The position numbers and the translations under genes are program-made. Below are positions 33,827 through 43,831 of a stretch of DNA of 59,798 nt, piece by piece. Position 1 is the stretch's first letter, and each line of letters starts with the position of its first letter. The notes below the pieces were generated by a model, which saw only the letters and a list, made by a program, of their open reading frames with translations, made no database searches and was not told the DNA's origin. Origin of the DNA: Collinsella sp. AF23-2 (GTDB taxonomy: Bacteria > Actinomycetota > Coriobacteriia > Coriobacteriales > Coriobacteriaceae); contig NZ_QRVG01000006.1 in assembly GCF_003459245.1 (NCBI RefSeq), positions 30,943 to 90,740 on the forward strand, read 5' to 3'.

Positions 33827-33857
33827 TTGACTCTACAATCGTTGTAGGGTTTTCACT
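33827..33857 (+). promoter_or_regulatory. MerR-type promoter of the MATE-merR operon
   Basis: A -35 box TTGACT (33827-33832) and a -10-like TTCACT (33852-33857) are 19 bases apart, and a perfect dyad CTACAA-tcg-TTGTAG fills the spacer (33833-33847). The over-long spacer with central dyad is the hallmark of promoters activated by MerR-family regulators. Confidence 0.7.
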
Positions 33858-33897
33858 ACACTGGTAGCAAAACGAACCCAGCCAGAAAGCCCCGCCC

Positions 33898-35244
33898 ATG
33901 GAACACGACCTCACACGCGGCAATGTCCTCAAGACCATCGCGGTCTTTGCCCTGCCCTATATGCTCTCGTACTTTTTGCAGATGCTCTACGGCATGGCCG
34001 ACCTGTACATGATGGGGCAGTTTAGCGGCGCCGCCGGCATCACCGCCGTGGGCAATGGCGCGCAGACGCTCTATATCATTACCGTAACGCTCGTGGGCCT
34101 GGCCATGGGAACGACGGTCATCGTCGGCCACGCCGTGGGCTCGCGCCGGTTTGACCGAGCCGAGACCGCCATCGGCAACACCATCACGCTCTTTATGGGT
34201 GTCTCGGTGGTGCTGGCCGCTGTCCTGCTCGCACTGTGTCCGCAGATTGTGGCGCTCATTGGCACTCCCGCCGAAGCCGTCGAAGGCACTGCCGCCTACC
34301 TGCGCATCTGCTTTGTCGGCATTCCCTTTATCGCCGCATACAACATCCTCTCGGCCATCTTTCGCGGGCTGGGCGATTCGCGCTCGCCCATGTACGTGAT
34401 TGGCGTGGCGTGCATCATCAACATCGCGCTCGACTTTCTGTTTATCGGCCACATGGGGCTCGGCCCCGTAGGCGCCGCACTCGGCACGGTGACCGCCCAG
34501 ACAGCCAGCGTTGCCCTCGCGCTCGTGTGGCTCAAGAGCCGCCGCACGAACATCCACGTTAAGCGTAGCGACCTGCGCCCCCAGCCCGAGGTGCTCGGCA
34601 GCATTCTTAAGATCGGTGTGCCCGTGGCCGTGCAGGACGGCTGCATCCAGGTGGCGTTTATGTTCATCACCGTCATCGCCAACCACCGCGGTCTGGTCGA
34701 CGCCGCCGCCGTAGGCTTGGTCGAAAAGATGATCAGCTTTTTGTTTATCGTGCCGAGTTCCATGGGCGCTACCGTCAGCGCGCTCACGGCGCAAAACGCC
34801 GGCGCGGGCAAGGGTGACCGCGCGCGTCAGGTACTCAAGGACGCCATGACCATCTCGGCGGTGTACGGCTGCCTGATCACGGTGCTGATGTGGCTGGTGG
34901 CGCCGGCGTTTATCGGCTTTTTTGCCAAGGACGCTGCAGTAGTCGCCGCCGGTACCGGCTATATGCGCAGCTATATTTTCGACGCGATTTTTGCCGGCAT
35001 CCACATTTGCTTTAGCGGCTTTTTCGCCGCATACGGCAAGAGCTACATCGGCTTTGCGCACAACGTGCTGGCCGTGGCCCTCATTCGCGTGCCCGGCGCT
35101 TGGCTGCTGTCGAACGCCTATTCCGACACGCTGTTCCCCATGGGTATCGCCTCGCCGTGCGGGTCGATTCTGTCGGCGGTCATCTGCGTGATTGCATTTA
35201 CCGTGCTCAACCGCCGCGGAACTTTTGACAAGCTGGTGGCGTAG
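33898..35244 (+). CDS. MATE-family multidrug efflux transporter
   Basis: The 448-residue product has 12 predicted membrane helices and MATE features such as MLSYFLQMLYGMADLYMMGQF and a repeated half (SFLFIVPSSMGATVSALTAQNAGAG). It would extrude cationic drugs by ion antiport at the membrane. It sits directly downstream of a MerR-type promoter and 55 bases upstream of a MerR regulator gene, so expression is probably induced by a pump substrate. The site before ATG 33898 is weak. A 401-residue antisense frame is a shadow. Confidence 0.92.
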   Translation: MEHDLTRGNVLKTIAVFALPYMLSYFLQMLYGMADLYMMGQFSGAAGITAVGNGAQTLYIITVTLVGLAMGTTVIVGHAVGSRRFDRAETAIGNTITLFMGVSVVLAAVLLALCPQIVALIGTPAEAVEGTAAYLRICFVGIPFIAAYNILSAIFRGLGDSRSPMYVIGVACIINIALDFLFIGHMGLGPVGAALGTVTAQTASVALALVWLKSRRTNIHVKRSDLRPQPEVLGSILKIGVPVAVQDGCIQVAFMFITVIANHRGLVDAAAVGLVEKMISFLFIVPSSMGATVSALTAQNAGAGKGDRARQVLKDAMTISAVYGCLITVLMWLVAPAFIGFFAKDAAVVAAGTGYMRSYIFDAIFAGIHICFSGFFAAYGKSYIGFAHNVLAVALIRVPGAWLLSNAYSDTLFPMGIASPCGSILSAVICVIAFTVLNRRGTFDKLVA

Positions 35245-35299
35245 CGAGGCGACGCATGCCTAGCACCTCTCCCCTGTTTTTACCGAAAGGAGTGGTCCT

Positions 35300-36148
35300 G
35301 TGACCGACATGCCAAGCGAACACACCGAGGGCCTGCTCCGCATTGGCGAGGTGGCGCGCCTGCTCAATTTGAGCGTGGGCACACTGCGCCATTACGAACA
35401 GATGGGGCTGTTGGAGCCGGCATATGTCGATCCGGCAAGTGGGTACCGCTACTACGGATCGCGGCAGCTCTCCACCCTCAACACCATCGGCAACCTGCGC
35501 GTTCTCGACTTGCCGTTGACGCAGATTCGCGAGTTTGTCACTACGCGCGATATGGATTTGATACAACGGCAACTGACCAAGCAACAGGAGTTAATTGAGC
35601 ACAGGCGACGTGAGTTGGAGCGCATGTCGCGCAAGATTGACCAGCGGCTTGCCTTGCTTCACGGCGCTTTGAATGCTGATCTCGACACCATTAGCGAAAT
35701 CGAGGAACCCGAACTTCGCTGCGCCGCGCTGCACGAGCGCGTCAATCCCACCGACGCCTATTCGCTGGGATGGCATATCCGCCAGCTTCAGCAGGGACAG
35801 CACGAAACCTTTGCCTATCTTGGCAATCTAGGTGTGGGCATCGCGCCCGAACGCCTGGCCGCCGGCGACTTTGATGGCTACGACGAGGTCTTTCTGCTGC
35901 TCGACGACACCGACGACTACCTGGGTGAAATCGAGACGCGGCCTGCCGCGCACTGCCTGACCATAAGTTTCCGTGGCACGCACGGACAAGCAGCCCCGCG
36001 CTACGAGCGGCTGCTCGGCTACATGCACGAACACAACCTGACGCCCGCCGGCCCCTCGCGCGAGATCGCCCTCATCGACGATATCATCAGCGACGACCCG
36101 ACAACCTACGTAACGCAGATCACGGTGCCGGTTGCCCCAGCAAAGTAA
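35300..36148 (+). CDS. MerR-family regulator with effector domain
   Basis: The 282-residue product has the winged-helix start LLRIGEVARLLNLSVGTLRHYEQMGLLEPA, a coiled coil (RQLTKQQELIEHRRRELERMSRKI) and a C-terminal domain of about 150 residues that resembles the GyrI-like multidrug-binding fold of BmrR. It should act as drug-sensing activator of its own operon through the CTACAA dyad at 33833-33847. GTG 35300 follows AAAGGAG. It forms an operon with the MATE pump. Confidence 0.9.
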   Translation: MTDMPSEHTEGLLRIGEVARLLNLSVGTLRHYEQMGLLEPAYVDPASGYRYYGSRQLSTLNTIGNLRVLDLPLTQIREFVTTRDMDLIQRQLTKQQELIEHRRRELERMSRKIDQRLALLHGALNADLDTISEIEEPELRCAALHERVNPTDAYSLGWHIRQLQQGQHETFAYLGNLGVGIAPERLAAGDFDGYDEVFLLLDDTDDYLGEIETRPAAHCLTISFRGTHGQAAPRYERLLGYMHEHNLTPAGPSREIALIDDIISDDPTTYVTQITVPVAPAK

Positions 36149-36187
36149 GAACCGCCCGGAAGGCATCATGCTTCCCGGGCGGTTCTT
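36147..36187. terminator. bidirectional terminator between merR and ligA
   Basis: AGAACCGCCCGG and its complement CCGGGCGGTTCT form a long stem between the convergent ends of the regulator and ligA, with short T-runs on both strands. Confidence 0.88.
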
Positions 36188-36206
36188 CAATTAGGCTATC
36201 AATGCG

Positions 36207-38468
<2,262 letters not shown>

Positions 38469-38625
38469 CTAGAGTACCACCGGTCGCAATGAGGCCGAAT
38501 AGCCCTTTCGAACCGCACCGAATCGGCAGCCGTCAAACTGGGGCGGACAGTTAGTTCAGGCCCTTCCGAACCAAGCTCCTTGCCAGCTCAAAATAATCCG
38601 TTTCCCCCGTTCCCGGGATCCATCG

Positions 38626-38666
38626 CAAAAAGAGGGGCTGTCCTGCGTTGGCGGGACAGCCCCTCT
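38626..38666 (-). terminator. terminator of the htrA-like gene
   Basis: A 13-bp stem (38631-38643 with 38654-38666) is followed by TTTTTGCG on the minus strand. It ends the protease transcript 27 bases after the stop codon. Confidence 0.9.
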
Positions 38667-38692
38667 GGCTTCAAACTATGCGAAACGGCTGG

Positions 38693-40162
38693 TTAGTAGC
38701 CCTGGCCGTAACCTTGACCCTGGCCCTGGCCCTGCTGACCGAGCAGCTCCTCCAGGTACTGGCGCAGCTGATCTTCGGTAATGCTACCGTTGCCGGTGTC
38801 GGTCGCGCTATCGTTCTGCTGCTGGTTTTGCAACTCCTCATCGGAGCCCAGCTCGACGGTAACCGTCTTCTCTTCCTTGCCGCGCATGAGCGTGATCTCG
38901 ACCTTCTCGCCCACCTCGTGGCTGCGCAGTGCGATGATCAGGCCGTCGGCGCTCGTAATCTCGTCGTCGCCCAGCTTGGTGATGACATCGCCTTCCTGAA
39001 TGCCGGCCTTGGCTGCGGGACCGTCCTCGACGACGCTCGCCACATACGCACCGCTATCGGTGCTCAGCTTGTTAGTGCGGGCATTGAGCGCGTTAACGCT
39101 CGAAAGCGTGGCGCCCAGATACGGATGAACCGGCGTCTTGCCGTCAATGATCTGGTCGGCAATCTTCTTAGCGTAGTTGACGGGAATGGCAAAGCCCACA
39201 CCCGAGCTGGAGCCCGAGTAGCTCTCGATGAGCGAGTTGATGCCCACGAGCTCACCATTGTCGTTAACGAGCGCGCCGCCGGAGTTGCCCGGGTTGATGG
39301 CGGCATCGGTCTGGATCATGTTGGCATAGATGGTGTTGCCGCTGGTAGAGCTCATGGCCGTGGAGCGATACAGTGCCGACACGATACCCGTGGAGACAGA
39401 CTGCTCGTTGCCGAAGGGCGAACCGATCGCCATGACCCACTCGCCCACGTTGAGCTTATCGGAGTCGCCGATCTCGATCGGGGTGAGCTTGGAGGCATCG
39501 GCGTCCTTGAGCTTGATGACGGCCAGGTCGCTCGAGGCATCGTTGCCCACGAACTCGGCCTCGTAGGTGGTGCCGTCGTCCATGGTTACCACGTACTGGT
39601 CATAGCCATCGACCACGTGGTTGTTGGTGAGGATATGGCCCTCGGTATCGAGCACAACGCCCGAACCGACGCTGCCCGAGCTATCGGAATCGTCAGCAGA
39701 CTGCGAAAGCGAGCCATTCTGGCTGCCGCTCGAGGTGGCGGTGATGGAAACGACGGAGGGCAGCGCCTTGGCGGAGACAGCCTCGGCCAGCGTGGTGTCC
39801 TCGGAATCGATGGTGATCTTTTGCGTCGACGAACCCGAAGCGCCCGCCGTCACGGCATTCTTTCCGCCACCGATATCGAGCGTGCCGCTCATAATGAGTG
39901 CGATGACCAGCAGAGCGCCGCAGGCGCAACCGGCGAGCGCCGTAATAAAGATCGGCAGCTTTTTGGTCTTGGTCTTGACCACCATGTGCTTGTTCACAAC
40001 CTGCTGGCCGCCCAGCGGCTCGCCGGTCTGCGTGTCATAGGCCTGCACGTAGGGAATGTTGTTACTGTCGGCAGGCGTCGACTCCACCTGCACGCGCGGC
40101 TGCTGCTGAGTCTCGCCGGCGTTGCCCGCATCCTGGGGACGCTGAGAATCGTTCTCACTCAT
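38693..40162 (-). CDS. membrane-anchored HtrA/DegP-type serine protease
   Basis: A 489-residue envelope protease with a hydrophilic cytoplasmic N-terminus, one membrane helix (LPIFITALAGCACGALLVIA), a trypsin-like domain and one PDZ domain. The triad is visible: His in ILTNNHVV, Asp in SSDLAVIKL, Ser in NPGNSGGALV. The C-terminus ends in a short Gln/Gly repeat (GQGQGQGYGQGY). It should degrade misfolded exported proteins. ATG 40162 is preceded by AAAGGA; the in-frame start at 40201 is not supported. It stands alone, closed by a strong terminator. Confidence 0.93.
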   Translation of the reverse strand: MSENDSQRPQDAGNAGETQQQPRVQVESTPADSNNIPYVQAYDTQTGEPLGGQQVVNKHMVVKTKTKKLPIFITALAGCACGALLVIALIMSGTLDIGGGKNAVTAGASGSSTQKITIDSEDTTLAEAVSAKALPSVVSITATSSGSQNGSLSQSADDSDSSGSVGSGVVLDTEGHILTNNHVVDGYDQYVVTMDDGTTYEAEFVGNDASSDLAVIKLKDADASKLTPIEIGDSDKLNVGEWVMAIGSPFGNEQSVSTGIVSALYRSTAMSSTSGNTIYANMIQTDAAINPGNSGGALVNDNGELVGINSLIESYSGSSSGVGFAIPVNYAKKIADQIIDGKTPVHPYLGATLSSVNALNARTNKLSTDSGAYVASVVEDGPAAKAGIQEGDVITKLGDDEITSADGLIIALRSHEVGEKVEITLMRGKEEKTVTVELGSDEELQNQQQNDSATDTGNGSITEDQLRQYLEELLGQQGQGQGQGYGQGY

Positions 40163-40191
40163 AGCTGCGATCCTTTCGTCAAATAACCAAA

Positions 40192-40215
40192 GGCCCGCCA
40201 AACATGTGGCGGGCC
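40192..40215. repeat. hairpin between the orphan regulator and htrA
   Basis: GGCCCGCCA (40192-40200) pairs with TGGCGGGCC (40207-40215). On the minus strand TTTGGTTATTTG follows, so it could terminate the glnA-like/regulator transcript or lie in the htrA leader. Confidence 0.55.
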
Positions 40216-40332
40216 ATCATTGTTCACGTTGAGTTGTACCCCAATACGCGGGATCAAGTGTATGAAAACGCAATCTTTTAGGAAGGCTTAAGTTCTGTTG
40301 CAGACTCGAAAGGAATCCTTGCCTGCGGCAAA

Positions 40333-40366
40333 ACCACCACAAAGGTGCCTGCCCCCTTTGTGGTGG
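40333..40366. repeat. palindromic repeat family B, copy 5
   Basis: ACCACCACAAAGG with CCTTTGTGGTGG around TGCCTGCC, four bases after the stop codon of the orphan regulator. Confidence 0.9.
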
Positions 40367-40370
40367 AAAT

Positions 40371-41033
40371 CTAGCCCTTAAACAGATAGCCCACGCCGCG
40401 GACGGTGGTGATGTGCGCCGCGATCTGCGGGCCCACCTTGGAGCGGATGCGTCGGATATGCACGTCGACGGTGCGGGTGCCGCCGCAGTACTCAAAGCCC
40501 CACACGCGGTGCAGCAGCACCTCGCGGCTGTAGGCACGATTGGGGTGCGTGGCCAAAAAGCTCAGCAGCGAGTACTCCATCAGGGTCAGATCGATGGGTT
40601 CGTCATCGAGCGTCACCTGGTAGGTAGCCAAGTTGATCTCGAGGTTATCGATGTTGAGCACATCGTCGGCGGTGACGGTCTCCTCCTCGCCCATCAGGCG
40701 CTGTGCGCGCGCCTTGAGCTCGTTGGGCGTCGCCGTGGAGCATACAAAGTCGGCATGCGAGTGATTCGGCAGGCGCAGGGTGCCGAGCGCCTCGTCGTCG
40801 ACGATCACCAACATGGGAACGCCGCCACGATCGTCGAGCCACTTGGCAATCTGATCGATGCGATCGCTACGAATGCCATCGGAATCGAGGATCAGCAGGT
40901 CAAAGTCGTGCGCAGCAGTCGGCGAATCGGGGGTGGCCAGGCTCACCTCGACACCCAGGGTGGTCGTCAAGCTGCGGGCAAACTCGTGGAAGCGCGTCGT
41001 GCGCGCCATGAACAGGGCACTCTTTTCGGACAT
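40371..41033 (-). CDS. orphan OmpR-type regulator, GlnR-like
   Basis: The 220-residue product has a receiver-like N-terminal half and an OmpR/PhoB winged helix (DLTLMEYSLLSFLATHPNRAYSREVLLHRVWG ... VDVHIRRIRSKV ... RGVGYLFKG). A possible phosphorylation Asp lies in DLLILDSDG, but the N-terminal acidic pair of true receivers is missing. Such incomplete receivers are known from actinobacterial GlnR, a nitrogen regulator that needs no kinase. No histidine kinase is nearby, and the gene follows the GS homologue by 50 bases. Start ATG 41033 has GGAGG. The GlnR link is inference. Confidence 0.8.
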   Translation of the reverse strand: MSEKSALFMARTTRFHEFARSLTTTLGVEVSLATPDSPTAAHDFDLLILDSDGIRSDRIDQIAKWLDDRGGVPMLVIVDDEALGTLRLPNHSHADFVCSTATPNELKARAQRLMGEEETVTADDVLNIDNLEINLATYQVTLDDEPIDLTLMEYSLLSFLATHPNRAYSREVLLHRVWGFEYCGGTRTVDVHIRRIRSKVGPQIAAHITTVRGVGYLFKG

Positions 41034-41083
41034 GTCGGCCTCCAAAGAAATGAGCTCAATCGTGCTGGAACAAGTCAGCGCGA

Positions 41084-42421
41084 TTAGGAGTTCGCCAGGT
41101 AGTGCTTGATCTCCCACTGGGTGATCGTGGACTCAAACTTATGCCACTCATCGCGCTTCTTTTTAAGAAAGAAGCTATGGATGTGATCGCCGAGGGCGTC
41201 CTTCATGAACTGCGAGTCCTCAAAGACGTCGAGCGCCTCTTTGAGCGAGCGCGGCAGCGGCGTATAACCGGCCTCGACCATCTGACGGTTGGTGAGCTTG
41301 AGCGTCTCGGCCGTAGCCTCGGGCGGGAGCTCCAGCTTGCGCTCGATGCCGTCGAGACCTGCCGCCAGCGTGACGGCGTTGACCAGGTACGGGTTGGCCA
41401 TGGGATCGGGGCTGCGAAGCTCAATGCGTGTGGACAGCTGCTTGCCGGGCTTGTAGACCGGAATGCGGATCATGCTCGCGCGGTTGCGCAGGCCCCACGT
41501 GGCATACTGCGGCACGGAGTCGCCACCCGTGGTGATGCGCTTGTACGAGTTGACGGTGGGGTTGGTGATGGCGCTGATCTCGCGCGCGTGCGCCAGAATG
41601 CCGGCCATGTAGTGCTTGGCGATATCGGAGAGATGGTACTTCTCGTCGTCCTCGCCCCAAAAGACGTTGTTGCCGTCGTGGTCGAACAGCGACTGATGCA
41701 AAAACATGGCGCTGCCGTCCTCGCCCGCCAACGGCTTGGGCATAAAGGAGGCATGGCAGCCGCTTTCGTAAGCCTGCTGCTTAATGATGAGCTTTGCCGT
41801 GGTGATGGCGTCGGACATGCTCAGGGCCTCGGCGTGGCGCAGGCTCATGCCGTGCTGCGAGCGGCCGGCGGCGTGGAAGGTGTACTCCACGGGCACGGAC
41901 ATCTTCTCGAGCGTAAGGACCGTGTTGCGGCGCAGGTCGCGCGCGGCGTCGCTCACCGAAAGATCGAAGTAGCCCACGTTGTCGAGCGGCTCGGGGGTAT
42001 GCTCGTCGGGGAAGTAGTAATACTCCAGCTCGGCACCAACGTTGAGTAGGTAGCCGGCCTTCTCGGCCTTATGGAACATGCGACGCAGCGCAGCGCGCGG
42101 ATCGCCGGCGAAGGGCTCGCGATCGGGAGTACACACGTCGCAGAACACACGGGCGACGCCGTTATGGCTCGGGCGCCACGGCAGAATCTGGAAGGTCGAG
42201 GCATCAGGGAACGCCAGCATGTCGGCTTCCTCGGGCGTGGCAAAGCCCTCGATGGCCGAGCCGTCAAAACCGATGCCCTCCTCAAAAGCGACCTCGAGGT
42301 CCTCGGGGCTAATGGCAAAGTTTTTGAGGCGGCCGAGAATGTCGACAAACCACAGACGCACAAAGCGGATGTCACGCTGCTCTACGGAGCGGAGTACGTA
42401 ATCGATGTTCTGCTGGTTCAT
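41084..42421 (-). CDS. glutamine synthetase type I homologue with altered metal ligands
   Basis: The 445-residue product follows glutamine synthetase I throughout: GFDGSAIEGF, AELEYYYF, HASFMPKPL, NPTVNSYKRI, RNRASMIRIP, RIELRSPDPMANPYL. Yet several catalytic positions differ. The family segment HHEVAPGQHEI reads FHAAGRSQHGM here, so two metal-binding Glu become Ala 184 and Gly 191. In GSGMHxHxS the first His is Phe 240, and the flap GYEAP is GGDSVP. It may be a sensor-like or otherwise specialised homologue rather than the working enzyme. It is co-directional with the orphan regulator. Confidence 0.85.
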   Translation of the reverse strand: MNQQNIDYVLRSVEQRDIRFVRLWFVDILGRLKNFAISPEDLEVAFEEGIGFDGSAIEGFATPEEADMLAFPDASTFQILPWRPSHNGVARVFCDVCTPDREPFAGDPRAALRRMFHKAEKAGYLLNVGAELEYYYFPDEHTPEPLDNVGYFDLSVSDAARDLRRNTVLTLEKMSVPVEYTFHAAGRSQHGMSLRHAEALSMSDAITTAKLIIKQQAYESGCHASFMPKPLAGEDGSAMFLHQSLFDHDGNNVFWGEDDEKYHLSDIAKHYMAGILAHAREISAITNPTVNSYKRITTGGDSVPQYATWGLRNRASMIRIPVYKPGKQLSTRIELRSPDPMANPYLVNAVTLAAGLDGIERKLELPPEATAETLKLTNRQMVEAGYTPLPRSLKEALDVFEDSQFMKDALGDHIHSFFLKKKRDEWHKFESTITQWEIKHYLANS

Positions 42422-42565
42422 GTCGCTCCCCTTTCTTTCGGGCGGGTTTCGACTGGTCTATATCGCAGATACTATCGCAGAAAAATGTTTCCGCAGGGTT
42501 AAAGCGTATCAAGCGCCCAAAAAACGTGCGTGGGCAGGCAGGTATACCTTACGCGCGACCGTAGG

Positions 42566-43588
42566 CTAGCGCGAGGTTGAGGCGCGGTGTTCGATGTGGC
42601 CGGGGATCTCGATGCGCTTGGGAGCCAGCCTTGCGGCCTCGCCCACCGTGGTGGTGACGACATCGATGCGCTCGGACAGGCGCTCGACTACGCGCTCGGC
42701 AATGGTGAGGGTGTCCTGCGCTGCCGTGGTCACACCGCCAAAGAGCACGTGGTTCCAGGGGTAATCGTCAAACGCCGCAATCTTGAGACCTGCCGGCAGC
42801 GAGGGACCCAGCTGTGCTAGCGCCTCGGTCAGGCGCAGGAAAACCAGGCCGTTGACGGCGATAAGGCCGAGTTTTTTGCCCGCATAGTCGCGGATGGTCT
42901 CGTCCAGGCGGCCGACGCCCGTGACGCCACCATCGGCCAGGGTAACGACCTCACCCGCAAGGCCGCGTCGCGAAAGCTCGTCGGCAAAGGCCTCGGCACG
43001 CTCGCGACGCACAGGGCTGTCGTCGCTTGCCTCGGTGAGCAGGCACAGGCGCTCGCTGCCCGCGACAGCCAAGGCGTCTACCAGGCCGGCGACCAGCTCG
43101 CGGTTGTTGGAGGTCACCAGATCGACACCGCCGGCGGCAATATCGCGGTCGAGCAGCACGACGGGCAGGCGCCCCGCGGCCGCGGCGATTGCCTCGTCAT
43201 TGCCGCCACAGGTGTTGACGACCAGGCCGTCCACGCCGGCATCGATAAGTCTGGTGAGCGACTCTGCTTCCTTGGCGGGGTCGTTGCCGCTAATGGCCGT
43301 CATGAGCGAGCAGCCGCGCGCGGCGGCGCTGGCGGAAAGCCCTTCGAGCATGGCGCTGGAGAACGGGTTAGCAATGTCGGCCAAGATCACGCCGATGAGG
43401 TTGGTACGTGAGCTGCGCAGATTGCGCGCGGCGGCACGTGGACGATAGCCGGTGCGCTCGATAACTGCCGCGATGCGAGCACGGGTTTCCTCGGTCATCT
43501 GCCCAGGGCGGTTGTTGAGATAGCGCGAGACCGTGGCCGGGCTCACGCCCGCCTCGGCAGCAATGTCCTTAATCCTCATCTGCGCCAT
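42566..43588 (-). CDS. LacI-family regulator of the KDG module
   Basis: A 340-residue repressor. The helix-turn-helix (RIKDIAAEAGVSPATVSRYLN) and hinge (AAARNLRSSRTNLIGVI) are followed by a periplasmic-binding-type effector domain. It is divergent from kdgK, and near-palindromes GAAACCGATTTC with the central CG usual for LacI operators lie in the gap, so it is probably a KdgR-like repressor answering to KDG or its phosphate. Start ATG 43588 leads straight into the DNA-binding domain; the longer frame to 43636 is not needed. Confidence 0.85.
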   Translation of the reverse strand: MAQMRIKDIAAEAGVSPATVSRYLNNRPGQMTEETRARIAAVIERTGYRPRAAARNLRSSRTNLIGVILADIANPFSSAMLEGLSASAAARGCSLMTAISGNDPAKEAESLTRLIDAGVDGLVVNTCGGNDEAIAAAAGRLPVVLLDRDIAAGGVDLVTSNNRELVAGLVDALAVAGSERLCLLTEASDDSPVRRERAEAFADELSRRGLAGEVVTLADGGVTGVGRLDETIRDYAGKKLGLIAVNGLVFLRLTEALAQLGPSLPAGLKIAAFDDYPWNHVLFGGVTTAAQDTLTIAERVVERLSERIDVVTTTVGEAARLAPKRIEIPGHIEHRASTSR

Positions 43589-43652
43589 AGCGCACCCCGT
43601 TTCCCAATTGTCGGCAGTCTGAGCCATTTTAGGCATTTTTTTAAAAATCTCG

Positions 43653-43719
43653 CTTGCAAAACGTTGTAGATGAGTATACTACAACTCGAAACGAAACCGA
43701 TTTCGTAAACCGATTTCGG
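43653..43719 (+). promoter_or_regulatory. kdgK promoter with LacI-type operators
   Basis: A -10 box TATACT (43675-43680) with a -35-like CTTGCA (43653-43658) at 16 bases. The -10 lies inside an inverted repeat GTTGTAG-n9-CTACAAC (43663-43685). Two copies of AAACCGATTTCG (43694-43705 and 43708-43719), each close to a palindrome with central CG, sit just downstream and would block initiation. Confidence 0.65.
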
Positions 43720-43722
43720 CAA

Positions 43723-43780
43723 GCGTTGGCACGGAGGTGCAAAGATGTACCCTACCGTCTTGGCACCTCCGTGCCAACGC
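43723..43780 (+). promoter_or_regulatory. perfect 18-bp hairpin in the kdgK leader
   Basis: Positions 43723-43740 and 43763-43780 are exact reverse complements with a 22-base loop. The 5' arm holds the GGAGG that serves a short leader ORF. No T-run follows, so it looks like a translational or stability control element rather than a terminator. Confidence 0.75.
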
Positions 43781-43831
43781 CATATCAAAGGTGTACGCAC
43801 GAGCAAGAAGGAGCTGCGCGACCATGGGTAA
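43745..43831 (+). CDS. 28-codon leader ORF overlapping kdgK
   Basis: ATG 43745 has GGAGG seven bases upstream, a better site than that of kdgK. The peptide reads MYPTVLAPPCQRHIKGVRTS then KKELRDHG and stops at TAA 43829-43831, overlapping the kdgK ATG by eight bases. The ribosome-binding site lies in the 5' arm of the leader hairpin and the first codons in its loop and 3' arm. I infer translational coupling to kdgK; the peptide itself matches nothing I know. Confidence 0.5.
   Translation: MYPTVLAPPCQRHIKGVRTSKKELRDHG

Noticed and set aside
33856..35061. 401-codon minus-strand frame opposite the MATE gene
   Set aside because: Antisense shadow; the MATE frame has clear family motifs.
38648..40186. 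512-codon plus-strand frame opposite htrA
   Set aside because: Antisense shadow; composition mirrors the protease codons.
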